From positions 37,083,565-37,147,564 of the forward strand of contig CM030362.1 in assembly GCA_017893485.1 (NCBI GenBank): 64,000 nucleotides of DNA. Direction: 5' to 3'. The translations under genes were made by a program, and so were the position numbers. This stretch comes from Hemerocallis citrina. Its lineage: Eukaryota > Streptophyta > Magnoliopsida > Asparagales > Asphodelaceae. Positions 22,201 to 32,607 of this stretch are shown in pieces (positions within the stretch are counted from its first letter, which is position 1; each line of letters begins with the position of its first letter). The notes beneath the pieces are model-generated. The model was not told the origin of the DNA, ran no database searches, and saw nothing but the letters and a program-made list of their open reading frames with translations.

Positions 22201-25200
22201 AATTAATAGACAGCTACCCTGAAGTGTTTGTAGAGAATATGGGTTTACCTCCAAGAAGGGAAGTTGATCATACAATACCTCTCTACCCTGGTTCTAAACC
22301 AGTAGTTTACGTCCATATAAGCATCCGTGGCATCAAAAAAATGAAATTGAGAGGCTGGTGCAAGAAATGTTGCACTCAGGGGTCATTAGGCCCAGTCAGA
22401 GCCCTTACTCTTCTCCGATTGTAATGGTTAAGAAACCAGATGGTTCTTGGCGAATGTGTATTGACTATAGAGCCCTAAATGACATTACGGTGAAGAATAA
22501 GTTTCCTATTCCGGTTATCGATGAGCTTTTGGATGAGCTATATGGTGCTAAAGTATTCAGCAAGCTTGATCTTCGAAGTGGATATCATCAGATAAGAATG
22601 GATGAAGCTGACATTCATAAAACAGCATTTCGAACGCACGAAGGCCACTATGAGTTCCTGGTTATGCCGTTTGGCTTAACAAACGCTCCTTCCACCTTTC
22701 AATCCTTAATGAACTCTGTTTTTAAGCCCTACTTGCGTCGATTTGTACTAGTGTTCTTTGACGACATACTGGTGTATAGTAAAGATATGGAGTCTCATTT
22801 GGAACACTTATCGATAGTTTTGCAGACCCTTAAGAGCAATCAATTGGTTGCTAAAATCAGCAAATGTTCATTTGGAGTAAATGAGGTAGAGTATTTGGGC
22901 CATATAGTTTCAGCGCAAGGGGTCTCAGTTGATCAAGAAAAGATCAAATCCATTGTTAATTGGCCAACTCCTAAATCACTGAAAGCTTTACGGGGGTTCT
23001 TGGGACTCACAGGTTACTATCGAAAATTTATAGCACATTATAGTACCTTGGCTTGGCCTCTTGTGAAGTTAACAAAGAAAGGTGCTTTTGATTGGCAAGA
23101 AGAGTCTCAGACAGCTTTTGAGAAAATGAAAGTAATACTTTCTACTCCTCCAGTTCTACAACTCCCTAAATTTTCCTTACCATTTGAATTGGAATGCGAT
23201 GCAAGTGCCACTGGTATTGGAGCTGTTTTGCAGCAAAAGAAGCATCCGATTGCATTCCTCAGTCAAGAATTGAAGGGTAAGTCCAAGTATTTGTCTACAT
23301 ATGAAAAAGAAATGTTGGCAGTGCTTTTATCCGTTAAGAAATGGCGTCAATACTTATTAGGAAGGCCCTTTGTCATTCACACTGATCACAAACCCCTCAA
23401 GTATCTTTTAGAGCAACGTTTATATACTGAAGCCCAACAATTGTGGTTGCTCAAGCTCCATGGCTATCACTTTCGGGTGGAATATAAGAAAGGGAAGGAG
23501 AATGTTGTAACAGATGGTCTCTCACGCCAGTTTGAAGGGGTAGAAGAGGCATCTTTATCAGCTATGATGGTGGTTAAGCCAATTTGGCTGGATCAGATCA
23601 AAGAATTGGTACTCACAGATCCTTTCTATGAGGATGTTAGGAAGATGATTTCTGAAGGAAATGATGATAAATTAGCACTAATAGAGGGGGTGGTCTACTA
23701 TAATGGTAGGATACTACTGAGTCCCACTTCATCAGCTAAATCTCTTTTTATGGAAGAAGTACATTGCACCCCACAAGGAGGTCATATGGGCATGAATAAG
23801 ACATGGTTGCAGCTCAAGCAGGTTGTATTCTGGCAGGGCATGCGGAAAGATTTGCGCCACTTTATCAGATCTTGCGATGTGTGCCAAAGAAATAAATACT
23901 TAAGCACGTCCCCAGCAGGTTTACTACAACCTCTTCCCATTCCTGATAACATTTGGGAGGATATAAGCATGGATTTCATCGATGGTTTACCTAGGAGTGC
24001 TGGGTTTACAACTATATTGGTCGTGGTTGATCGATTGTCAAAATTCTGCCACTTCATACCTTTATCACACCCCTATACCGCCAAGATAGTTGCTGCTACC
24101 CTCTTCAAACAGGTGTTTAAGCTATATGGGCTTCCAAAGAGCATAGTTAGTGACAGAGATGCTGTCTTTACAAGTAATTTTTGGCGAGAATTACTTGCTA
24201 TACATGGAACGAAGCTCTGTTTGAGTTCAGCGTTCCATCCCCAATCTGATGGTCAGACCGAAGTTATTAATAGGATCCTTGAGATCTATTTGAGATGCTT
24301 TACATCTTATCGACCCCAGGATTGGTCAGAATGGTTGGCGTGGGCTGAATTTAGCTATAATACACACGTTCACAGCTCTACTGGCATTTCCCCATATCAA
24401 GTGGTGTTTGGGAAAAATCCTCCCAGTGTTCTGTCCTACATTCCCAAGACAGCAAGGGTCCAAGCTGTAGAAGATACCCTGGTTTCAAGAGATCTAGTCC
24501 TTCAGATACTCAAAGATAACTTGACTAAAGCACAACACCAGATGCAGCGCAAGGCCAATCAACACCGCAGTGACAAGGTATTTGAGTTGGGAGACTGGGT
24601 TTACTTGAAGCTTCAGCCATATCGTCAAATTTCTGTAGGGGGAAGAAGAATACACAAGTTGTCTGCTATCTACTATGGCCCTTATGTGATACTGGAAAAA
24701 ATTGGATCGGTAGCCTACAAACTGCAACTTCCTAGTGATTCCCGCATCCACAATGTCTTCCATGTTTCTCAGTTAAAAGCATTTGTGCCTCGAGGAGTTG
24801 AGTCATCAGTAGTTTCTTCAAATTTGCCTCAGTACTATGTCGATAGCTCCCCACAACCTTGTAAGGTCTTGGATCGCAGGATGGTACCAAAACGTGGTAT
24901 TGCAATAACGGAGGTTCTCATCCAGTGGAAGCACAGTCATGATAGTGAAGCAACTTGGGAAAGTTACTGGGACATTTATTGGAGATTCCCGTCCTTTCGC
25001 ATCGTACTGGAATCTTTTCAAGGGGGGAATATTGATCCAGTCTCTGGATCTGGCTAGAGCTCAGGTGTAGATACATGGAGTTGCCATTGTATACTGGGAA
25101 GAAGCTGAGGAGCTGAAGAGAAGAAGAAGAATAGGGAATGTATCAGTTTAAGTTTCAGTCCCTGGGAGATATTAATTCTTGTAGGGGTTTATTTGCATAA

Positions 25201-28200
25201 AGCCTTGTATTTTTCATTAAAGCCCAACAAACTCTGTAACTAATTGTCCGAATACGTGCTGTGCACGTAGTTCCCCTTTATAAATACTTCTCTTGTAATC
25301 CGATACAGACATGAATGAGAATTGTTGTTTTGTTCATCACTTTTCCCCTCTCCTTCCTGTGTCTCCCTCGTTGTGTTGAGGTCGTAGCAATGCCGAGAAG
25401 AAGGGGAGTTTCCGCCGTTGCCTCTAATGGCGGACGGTTTGGAACAAAAAGTTGAGATGGGCGGAGTTATCTAAAATATATTCGGACATAATTATCTATA
25501 CTTCTATACTGCAATATAATGTGAGAAGGGTATGTTTGGGTTGGATTTTAATGAGAGTCTATTGCAAGTGTCAGTGTTCGCTGGTGAGCAAGAGGTCGGG
25601 AGTTCGAATCCTGCATGCAAAAAAAAATCCCCAATTAATATATCTCTATCTCTAATCTCTAATCTCTAATATTATAATGGGAGAAGGCCTTAGTGTCATT
25701 TGTCAATCTACCAACATGTGCATCGCACGTGCATAATTAATATGAAGGAGGTCTCAGGTTCGAGTCCTCACTATGTCAGATTTTTTTACTTTAATTTTTT
25801 TATATATTAAACATGCATCACATGTGTAAATTACTATCCATCTATCTATCTATAATATAATATATTTACTTACTATTTAATGGAAGAGTTTGTCACAGAT
25901 AAACAAATTTTAATATATTTTTTTCACAAAAGAAACACTACTTTTGTCACCAAACGAACATGTGCATCGCCCGCACACATCAAAATTTTTCCTTGTTAAT
26001 TTAAAAAAAAATATGTGTATCGCCAATTTAGCTCAATTTTTTAAAATTAAGGCATTCATCGCACGTGCTAATTATTGTTGACTTACGTGAAAAATATTAG
26101 TATTCGGGGTAAAGTGTGTGTGTGTGTGGTTATGTCCTTATTCCCAAAAAAAATAAAAAAATGAGAGTCTAATTAGTGTACATGTGTCTCTCCGTTTACT
26201 TCAATGCAAGTATGCAACATTGGAATTTGATGAAAATTATTATTCAGTGAGAGGATAGATGAGCCTCAAGTAACCTGTCTTAATTAGTGTACATGTGTCT
26301 CTCCGTTTACTTCAATGCAAGTATGCAACATTGGAATTTGATGAAATTATTATTCAGTGAGAGGATAGATGAGCCTCAAGTAACCTGTCTTAACTGTGGG
26401 CTACCAGACACTTGGTTAAAAGATAGCTAAAGGTTTTTCTGAAGTAAGAGGTAGAGATATGATGACCAAGTTAGCATACTTGTACATGCACATTAAAAAT
26501 CAATTTTGTTATCCTGAATTTGTTCCCAAGATTGATCCTTGTTATATTTGCACTTGTAGAAGAGACTCCAAATATGGTATGTGTATTCACCTGATATTAA
26601 ATTCTTCAAATTGGGAACTTTATTTGAGGCTTTCCGAGTTTAAATTGATCTCTTGTTATACCGCAAATGTTTAGTTCATGTCTCTAATTAGCATTTTTTT
26701 TCTGTTAATACCACCTACTCAAGGAAGAATGCACCCCTTGTTCATATTTGTGTTCAATCATTGCCCCCTGGGTTTGCATACTTCCTTATTGGTAGGCTGC
26801 TAGGTAAGGAACTAAGGATTTTGTTATAGAGGTCACGGTGCTACTTTATCTTTGGGAGTATTTTTAAGAACCGGAACTTGAACTTCCTGGTATATGGTAA
26901 CCACCAAATATGAGTTTAGAAGGATAGATGATTATTCATTTTAAAGTTTTATGATCATAAATGAACATTGTAATTGTTAACACTTGACATACAAGGTTTG
27001 GACTATAGAGCAATGGTGTGTACATAGTTGTCAAATCGAGATACTAGTCGTGTATCGTAATCTATGTTTATGTATCGTATATCATATCATATCGTGTATC
27101 GTGAGATTAATAAAACTAACTATATTTTGTGTAAATTGTTTTAAAATTAACTATGCATGAGTATGTTATTGAAATATGGGCAAATTGAGAATACATACAA
27201 ATAAAATATATTAACAATAGAATCTCAGACATTCTTTCATTGTAGATTAATTTGAAACATAGAACATTAATTATATAAATTACTTATGAAAAACATGAAA
27301 CAAATGAAATATTACCATCATCGTTGATGTAAAAACATAATTGAAACAAAATGAACTGCAATTCACAAACTAAAGTAACGCTGACAACTTAAATCGCATC
27401 CTAAGTAACGATATAATACATAAAACTATAAATCGTAGAAATACGTGAAGATTAAATGAGCTATTCTTAAATAATATCTACCATACCCACTATTCTTTAA
27501 AATAAATAAGAGTATCAGAACCATCATCATCATCACCATCTTACCGTATGAATTGATTATAAAATACAAAATTACATTAACAAAGTTGACAAAAGTTACA
27601 CTTTGATTGTTAATTTGATATTAAACCCTTAAGATTAACAACACATTTATCTACAAAAAGACGGTAAATGTTATTAATGCAGCACAAAAATTCAACTTTA
27701 AAGTTCAAAATGGTATCAAAAGATAAAGACAAAGAAAGGATAGAGAAATTACTGTATGATAACTTAGATCTCAACATTTATAGTATATTTATTTTATCAG
27801 CGTCTAATTAGTTCAGTTGAAATGAGTGGATGTAGGGTTGTAAGATTGCTTGAGTTTCATGGTTTAAAACTTTTTCAAGTTTGCGAGAGATTTGTTTGTT
27901 TTGTATGAAATAAAATAAGGTATATCAAGCTTGCAACTTATAACTAAACAAAAAATTAAGTTATAAATCCATATATTGTTTGAGTCAATTTATCTTAGAA
28001 TATCATGTATCGTAATATACATATTGAATCGTAAGATTCAGAAGGTGTATTGTAGGATACATTTGGTTTTTAAGATCATAGTTCTAAAAAATGGTAAAAC
28101 CCCCATTTAAATGGTCCGTTTAAACAAATTTTGAGCTTACCATTCCGTTTATGGGGAAACAGTGGTTGAAAATGGGTTCCTCCATTTTTGTTAAAAAACT

Positions 28201-30033
28201 GGTAAAAACGGGCTAATTGGGCACTAAATGGGTTCGGGTTTAAACGAGTTTTAAAAAAAAAACATTTTTTTGCTTGGATTTTGAACTTTATCAAATAATT
28301 TTATTAAACCAGAGTATTACCTATATAACAAACCCGACATGTTACACTCAGGTACTGTTAATTTTGCAATGAACGCTTTAATATTTGACATTTTCCATAA
28401 TTTTTCCCTTTATTTTTGGATTTTTATATATTTTTCCTTCATGTTTCCTATTTATAAAATATTTTTATAAGTTTCCGTTTTTTATAACCTTGTTTAAGAT
28501 ACAACATATAAGATACGTATGCTTACCTTATGTATCGTATCGAGTCGTAAGATACGTATCGTATAGTAACCAGCTCACATGGTTTGTGAAAAAGACATAT
28601 CTAAAAAAGATTGATGAGGAAGATACTATGCAGCTTGAAATATCGGGAAAATGTGGAATATTATGGATTCATACAGTATTGTTGTGGCATGCTCTATGGA
28701 AGACATGCACTATGTTAAAACAGCTCGGATTTGGTCGAAATTGCACGTAAGTTTGTATGTGGTTTTCCAGTGGATTCAAATGTTGCTGAAATCTGGATCT
28801 ATTGATGTCATAGTTATCTTCCATCATTATTTACAATATTCCTAGATAAACTTTAGATGTTGACCTGCCACTGGAATAACTAGTTTCTTTGGACTGTTAA
28901 TTTAACAAAATGAGATTAAACAGATAGTTGTTAGAGGAATTACAGTTGGAAACTCCCTAATGGATGAACTACATGTATAGTTCTCAGTTATAGTTCCACC
29001 TAAAGCATGTCAATAGTTGTAAGCCATCCCAATTATTCTATAAAACAAATACACTAGTTATGCTTTGCTTAACTGGTCTTGCAGGAAAGGCTGAAGATGT
29101 GACGGTCCTTTTTTTGTGGAAGAGATACTATCCTTTCAGAAATAGTGGTTTACTGATGAATAAGCTTGAGGCTAATATATGACAGATTACTGTGGAAATG
29201 TATTCAAGGTCGCTTTGATACCAGTTTAATAGTTAAGGAAGTTCGGTGGTAGATCTCCAAACCAACAAAAAAGAGAACATATATAAGACTTCTAAATTAC
29301 AAATATCTGTGTGTGTATCAACAATATGAAAATACTTTCATAAACAAAAGAAATGTATCATCAGTATGGTAATACACTTTTATAAGCAAAAATATTCACG
29401 CAGTTCTGAACTAATTGCTCTGTTCTTGTGTTTCTTCCCGATTTATGGTATGTGAAAGAAATATAAATGCAACTTTTTTCTCCTGAGGTGGAATAACAGT
29501 GCTCCTTTTTTCATTTCACAGGCCTGCATGTTGTGCTTATAATGTTTACAGGTTATTTAGTTGGTTATGCTGCTTTCAGAGCACTGTTTAATCGCAGTGC
29601 TGTTATGGTAATTCTCCACCTCTTTACATTACTTCCTATATATTATTTTTGGAGTAATGTTATGTGCACAAGCTTTTTGCACAAATTTTACTGTATAAGG
29701 TGGTGGTGCTGCACAATCTTTAGTCCCCACTATAGTACAAGGCTTCCACAAATATTTGGTGGAGACTGTGACTCATTGGTTTGTGGAGTAAAGTTTGTGC
29801 TCATAGTATTACTCTTGATTTTTGTTATATATATATATAGTAATAGCTGTGCTTTTTATATCATACTGAACAAGGATATTCCTTCCTATTTCATTTATAT
29901 CCAGAATGCTGCTGGAGGGATCATTGGTTTGGTGTGTGGTATGCTAGTTGAAACGCTTCTGTTCATTATTAGAACTTCGGATCAAGATACAGTCTCTTCC
30001 CCTTCCACATCGATGTTAAAGAAAAATCTGTAG
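19204..30033 (+). CDS. V-ATPase ER assembly factor, Vma12/TMEM199 family
   Basis: Four exons read 19204-19473, 19565-19700, 29522-29607 and 29905-30033. All introns are GT-AG and the frame is continuous, giving 206 residues and a TAG stop. Vma12 proteins sit in the ER membrane and help assemble the Vo sector of the vacuolar H+-ATPase. The family pattern is visible: a helical N-terminal region with [18 protein letters not shown] (about 75-92), a charged helix with [20 protein letters not shown] (about 96-115), and two membrane segments, [20 protein letters not shown] (about 137-156) and [19 protein letters not shown] (about 168-186). The start ATG has A at -3 (ACC ATGG), a good plant context. 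Intron 2 is 9.8 kb because a chromovirus and other repeats lie in it. All splice sites are intact, so the gene may still work. I used splice logic, not transcripts. Confidence 0.88.
19844..20257 (+). repeat. Chromovirus 5' LTR
   Basis: Begins TGATCCAGTCTC and ends TTTGGAACA. A TATA box (TATAAG) is at 20090-20095; the 3' LTR has TATAAA instead. The gag ATG at 20201 lies inside this LTR, 57 bp before its end. Confidence 0.95.
20201..22192 (+). CDS. Chromovirus gag-protease ORF
   Basis: The ORF is open from within the LTR to a stop at 22192 (663 codons from the ATG at 20201; an earlier in-frame ATG lies at 20126). Domains: a basic, charged N-terminus; a Retrotrans_gag core with [19 protein letters not shown] and [14 protein letters not shown] (20735-21210); a zinc knuckle [14 protein letters not shown] (about 21417-21460); and an aspartic protease with [11 protein letters not shown] (about 21735-21770). 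It ends prematurely because the frame shifts in a run of about 12 C residues (22154-22165), where the polyprotein should continue into RT. The gag-PR part otherwise looks intact. Confidence 0.9.
   Translation: MPRRRGVSAVASNGGRFGTLVSEPEIEHAAVADQDLDQEPVQEAENSVNPRSGPQFGSGKKSQDARGSTSRDVEFHKRSSLEERFDRLELVLDRLLQEPRNLRSHRRYESWSSESDMDELEEERHHGELGRRRRCYRRHGRPHQERSRNTDHHERQFGRREARNGGGRQQEGNTFFPKHPKIELPSFDGTEDITNWIYHMEHHFFTQRINYCDRLSFCLYYLRGEVLLWWRWFEQQDEGEIDWETLKRELMLQFGPSELDDPEATLYKLQQTGTVVEYHREFLKYSQLAKPLAKSSLISCYISGLKSELKKEVKLKNPGSVLAAYREAIAREEIINDQKKAWRVNHQNRSTFMSNSYKPSSSITSPLTTQSKTSAEALVSTHSNNSKAKDQQFLQFMRDRREKGLCFHCDEKFVKGHKCTGRTMMQMMGSCEGSVFMQMLGNLEEDTEDMEESSDEEKEHSTAKCKEENPVSKTLQVIDEGPAAISLNTLTGSTTLRTFRVQGSIANYPVCALLDTGATHNFIDEKIVRKTGLPINLQVKLDVTVAGGIMLKGSGLCEGVTFLCQGVSIVADFYILAMDTSQLVVGAQWIETLGDVVWNLKEKRVQFELEGKQCTLKGISPQGVEVTSVKTMTKALLQSKSAWLLQMVGVSPPPPKQAIFNSL
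20258..20272 (+). promoter_or_regulatory. Primer-binding site, tRNA-iMet
   Basis: TTGGTATCAGAGCCA lies directly after the LTR. The gag frame reads straight through it (residues LVSEP). Confidence 0.92.
22146..22360 (+). pseudogene. Frame-shifted PR-RT linker
   Basis: After the poly-C run the linker with [12 protein letters not shown] and [12 protein letters not shown] is read in the +1 frame. Near 22310 a second indel returns the sequence to the original frame, just before [15 protein letters not shown]. Two small indels therefore put only about 150 bp out of frame. The upstream one is most likely slippage in the homopolymer, or a sequencing or assembly error there. Confidence 0.75.
22358..25057 (+). 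CDS. Chromovirus pol: RT-RNaseH-integrase-chromodomain
   Basis: An 899-codon open frame. RT has [33 protein letters not shown] and the catalytic FFDDILVYS (about 22755-22780). Gypsy RNase H starts near [13 protein letters not shown] (about 23190). Integrase has a zinc region ([15 protein letters not shown] to SCDVCQRNK, 23760-23895) and DDE residues in [17 protein letters not shown] and QTEVINR. The C-terminus has [15 protein letters not shown] and [10 protein letters not shown], followed by a chromodomain-like tail ([26 protein letters not shown], about 24860-24990). The stop at 25055-25057 lies 22 bp inside the 3' LTR. Catalytic residues are present. Only the upstream linker frameshifts separate it from gag. 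Confidence 0.92.
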   Translation: MQEMLHSGVIRPSQSPYSSPIVMVKKPDGSWRMCIDYRALNDITVKNKFPIPVIDELLDELYGAKVFSKLDLRSGYHQIRMDEADIHKTAFRTHEGHYEFLVMPFGLTNAPSTFQSLMNSVFKPYLRRFVLVFFDDILVYSKDMESHLEHLSIVLQTLKSNQLVAKISKCSFGVNEVEYLGHIVSAQGVSVDQEKIKSIVNWPTPKSLKALRGFLGLTGYYRKFIAHYSTLAWPLVKLTKKGAFDWQEESQTAFEKMKVILSTPPVLQLPKFSLPFELECDASATGIGAVLQQKKHPIAFLSQELKGKSKYLSTYEKEMLAVLLSVKKWRQYLLGRPFVIHTDHKPLKYLLEQRLYTEAQQLWLLKLHGYHFRVEYKKGKENVVTDGLSRQFEGVEEASLSAMMVVKPIWLDQIKELVLTDPFYEDVRKMISEGNDDKLALIEGVVYYNGRILLSPTSSAKSLFMEEVHCTPQGGHMGMNKTWLQLKQVVFWQGMRKDLRHFIRSCDVCQRNKYLSTSPAGLLQPLPIPDNIWEDISMDFIDGLPRSAGFTTILVVVDRLSKFCHFIPLSHPYTAKIVAATLFKQVFKLYGLPKSIVSDRDAVFTSNFWRELLAIHGTKLCLSSAFHPQSDGQTEVINRILEIYLRCFTSYRPQDWSEWLAWAEFSYNTHVHSSTGISPYQVVFGKNPPSVLSYIPKTARVQAVEDTLVSRDLVLQILKDNLTKAQHQMQRKANQHRSDKVFELGDWVYLKLQPYRQISVGGRRIHKLSAIYYGPYVILEKIGSVAYKLQLPSDSRIHNVFHVSQLKAFVPRGVESSVVSSNLPQYYVDSSPQPCKVLDRRMVPKRGIAITEVLIQWKHSHDSEATWESYWDIYWRFPSFRIVLESFQGGNIDPVSGSG
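25033..25446 (+). repeat. Chromovirus 3' LTR
   Basis: Pairs with 19844-20257. Differences I could see are C/T at 'AACTAA(C/T)TGTCC', C/T at 'GCTG(C/T)GCACG', G/A in the TATA box, and T/C at 'TTCCC(T/C)TCTCC'. TATAAA lies at 25279-25284. Confidence 0.95.
25665..25831 (+). repeat. Interspersed ~160-bp repeat, copy 2
   Basis: The plus-strand copy of the repeat at 4817-4968. Upstream, around 25595-25615, is another tRNA-like stretch (GGGAGTTCGAATCCTGC) next to an A-run, possibly a SINE relic. It lies within intron 2 of the Vma12 gene. Confidence 0.55.
26171..26392 (+). repeat. 111-bp tandem duplication
   Basis: Two head-to-tail copies (26171-26281 and 26282-26392), each beginning AATTAGTGTACATGTGTCTC. 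They differ by a one-base A-run indel. This is a recent local duplication in intron 2. Confidence 0.9.
26393..29521. other. Remainder of Vma12 intron 2, repeat-derived AT-rich DNA
   Basis: No exon can be supported here. From about 27018 (GTTGTCAAATCGAGATAC) to about 28574 there are many GTATCGTAT/ATACGATAC words in both orientations, concentrated at 27050-27110, 28000-28060 and 28500-28570, as expected of inverted ends of a non-autonomous DNA transposon. A second repeat-like block with AAATGGGTTCGGG and AAAACGGG words lies at 28085-28270 inside it. The rest is plain intron sequence. Confidence 0.4.
29652..29814. mobile_element. Short MITE in intron 3 of the Vma12 gene
   Basis: The ends GAGTAATGTTATGTGCACAA and TTTGTGCTCATAGTATTACTC are imperfect inverted repeats. 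The core also folds (CCACCAAATATTTGTGG-like). At about 163 bp it fills more than half of the 297-bp intron 3. No convincing TSD was found. Confidence 0.55.
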
Positions 30034-30746
30034 GGAACCCTTTTTTTCATCTGTTCTGTAAGATTTTTATGTAAATTGCCAGAACTCTACAAGTTTTGTA
30101 TGACAGCTTTGAAAATTGCCTACACTAGTGTCTTCATTATCCCTCTGTGAAAGTACATATTGTTACTGAGTTGTACACAGGAAATTGCTGAACTTTGACT
30201 TGAATGGCCTTTTGCTTCTAGTCTCCCCACTACAGCAATTTATATTCTCATCCAATTACTTAAACAGGTTTTTTTTATAGTACTATTTACTATCTTTCCA
30301 ATTCGGCTTTGGATTTCCTAATTATACACCATTATAACTTTGCTAGATCTGTGGTAGTACATATCATGCAATCTAAAGTTGACGAGAGCATCAATTGTGT
30401 GTTGCTGTAGCACAATTTTAAGCCTCCTAGTAATAGATAAGAAGTTCATGTTCAAATCTTGCATGCATAATGCATAATGCCACTACGGGTATTGATATGA
30501 TCAGATAAAACGTTCCAGCGCATAATGCATAGTTCTAGAGTTCTCTAACTTTCCAGGGCATATATATCCATTATCACTGCTATGCTATGAAGTCATGCCC
30601 CCGCCACCTCAGGTTTGTGCATTGCGTTAAATATTAGGGTCTCTCTCTCACACACATCCATTCACATGCACACACACGTGCATGCACAAGCACAGGTTTT
30701 TTTGGACTTAGATTTGATTGTTTTATTTACTGTATATTCTTCTTAG
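30034..30746. other. 3' flank of Vma12 gene / intergenic
   Basis: Contains the 3' UTR of the Vma12 gene and T-rich sequence with CA-rich words near 30650-30690. No ORF of note and no clear single poly(A) signal. Confidence 0.5.
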
Positions 30747-32387
30747 GTAGAAAAGCAAATTGGTGAACGGAGAAAAATTTCCTTCCATGGAGTTGGTTTA
30801 TCTATAGCTCCAGAAATGAAATTTAATGTGATCACTGCTGGCTGTGTAAACTCAGAAGAGGTAAAAGGGGCCAATTTCAAATTTGTAACTTAATTTTCAT
30901 GAATAGCTGTAGTTCTAGGCCCATGCTGTTCAGTTTGATTGTTTTTGTGTTTGTAGTTTGTTTTAGATGTTGTGCAAGGAGATTACATCTTTGATCTGTT
31001 TACATGATGTTTATTAAATGCAATGTTCTGGCATTTTCATTTGCATATGTTGTTCGGTAGAATGTGTGTGCATACGCAGCTGTTGGCCACAAAAGAGTGT
31101 GCTGCCATTTAGCACCTGTTTCATTCATTTTCAGACGCAGTCATAGTTTATTAGCATGTAGCTTACATGATTTTCTATTCCTCTATGAACGTTGCAAATT
31201 GGATAATATACAGTTGTGTATGTGGCTTTTAGATAGTGTATGACATTAAGTTATTATTGATGTTTATTTTGAATTTATTTTTCTTTTCTTTTCAAGGAAA
31301 CTATGGTATTATTTTTTAAATCTGCTTATGTTTCGTACAATGTTTATATTTTAGTTATTTATGTTACATCCTGTTAGATGTAGCTGGTTATTGATTGTTA
31401 GTTGTATAATAGTTATTGCTCTTGTTTGTTAATTTTCTTATAGACTATGTTATCTTTCTTATTAATTGTAGTTTGCGATAAAGTTTCCATTATATGATTT
31501 CCCCACATTTTACATGGGTTTTAATATTAACCCCATTTTTGTAGAATTCTGTGTTTCATAATCATTTAATCAATTTCTCTGCCTACTTATGACCAAGGAA
31601 CAGCGTGCTTGTGTATATCAATAAAATTTATTTACATTGAGATGAGGACAAGACACAAATCAGGAAGGGGTTTATTTTTTGTGATACTCAGGGCCTTACA
31701 GCATCACACTTTTATCATATTGAGGAGTTCTCATATCTGATAACAACTTTGTTCCTTAACCTATTATGTTGGCTACTTATTATGGACAAGGAACACTATA
31801 CACTGACCATGCATGTTGACAAAATTTATGTAAACTGAGGTCATGGTACAGACCTGGAGAAGGGTTTATAAGCTCGTAAGTAAGAACCAAAAGCCTAGCA
31901 GCATGACACTTATTTTTTATCATATAGAAAATATTGGTGTATATATCATATTGGTGTTCCTCCTGAATACTTAATTGTGATTTGTAGCATACTTTTGGAA
32001 GAGCTGAGACTGGGAAGCAGCCGTCCTGCATAGTTGTGTAGTTGTGTTAGGAGTTGCTTGCTTATTGGCAGTAAAATGCTTGTGCAGAAAGTAAATTCAA
32101 AAACTAAAAGTCCAATTGATTTTGGTCATCCCTTTGTGTGGATATGTATTTGTCATAATAGCTGTAAATCTGTTAGACAAATTGGCATCCTTGATGTTTT
32201 TGACATGAACATTATCTCCAAATGAATGATACTATTGAATTTTTTGGGGCAGGCCAAAGAAGCCTTTTCACAAGCTTTATATAACTCAGTGACCGAGCTG
32301 TACAATGTGCTAAAATCTGCTATATATGGAAATAAGGGAGTTAGCTCATCAAATTCTGTTGTCTCCCTTTCACAACCATGGCGATGA
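30747..32387 (+). CDS. Two 3' exons of an unidentified host gene
   Basis: Two open segments join through consensus splice sites. Exon A is 30747 or 30751 to 30860, after a T-rich tract ending TTAG/GTAG, with donor GAG|GTAAAA. Exon B is 32253-32387, after GGGGCAG, ending in TGA. The intron between is 1392 bp. The joined C-terminus has GERRKISFHGVGLSIAPEM, MKFNVITAGCVNSEE and AKEAFSQALYNSVTELYNVL, a plausible strand-helix fold rather than noise. No upstream exon could be placed with confidence. It could be a separate gene whose 5' exons lie among the repeats, or an alternative 3' end of the Vma12 transcript. I do not recognise the family. Confidence 0.5.
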
Positions 32388-32607
32388 TATAGTTTTACAC
32401 AAAGGTTTGTTCTTGGTTATTTAATGAATAATAATTCCTTATTTAGTATTCTTTTCTATTATCAGTATGCCTTAGTATTATTTTCTATTGTCTTTCTACT
32501 TTCATTCGTTTTTGAATTTTTGATCCATATGTAGAGAAGTAGATAATTAAATTCCTATGGGACAGTTATGCTTTTGAGTTTTGACTATCCACTTTTCAGA
32601 TGTTATT

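Larger units (their letters stand above)
19844..25446 (+). mobile_element. Young chromovirus (Reina-like Gypsy) in intron 2 of the Vma12 gene
   Basis: A complete 5603-bp LTR retrotransposon in the same orientation as the host gene. The LTRs are 19844-20257 and 25033-25446 (both 414 bp, TG...CA), and I count about four differences between them, all transitions. The 5-bp TSD AAAAG lies at 19839-19843 and 25447-25451. The primer site TTGGTATCAGAGCCA follows the 5' LTR and is complementary to initiator tRNA-Met. A purine-rich tract (AAGGGGGGAATAT) precedes the 3' LTR. Coding order gag, PR, RT, RNase H, IN, chromodomain places it among chromoviruses; the gag text, short LTRs and compact size resemble the Reina lineage. 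Confidence 0.93.

Noticed and set aside
25740..25770. tRNA gene suggested by GGTTCGAGTCC
   Set aside because: Only a B-box-like word is present; no A box at the right spacing and no cloverleaf.
25663..26071. Non-autonomous Helitron with TC start, CTAA end and A/T insertion site
   Set aside because: The second copy at 4817-4968 stops at about 170 bp, so the CTAA at 26068 is probably not the element end; terminal rules are too loose to claim it.
26459..26674. 71-codon ORF in Vma12 intron 2
   Set aside because: No acceptor/donor pair fits the gene frame and the exon 2-exon 3 join is already in frame without it.
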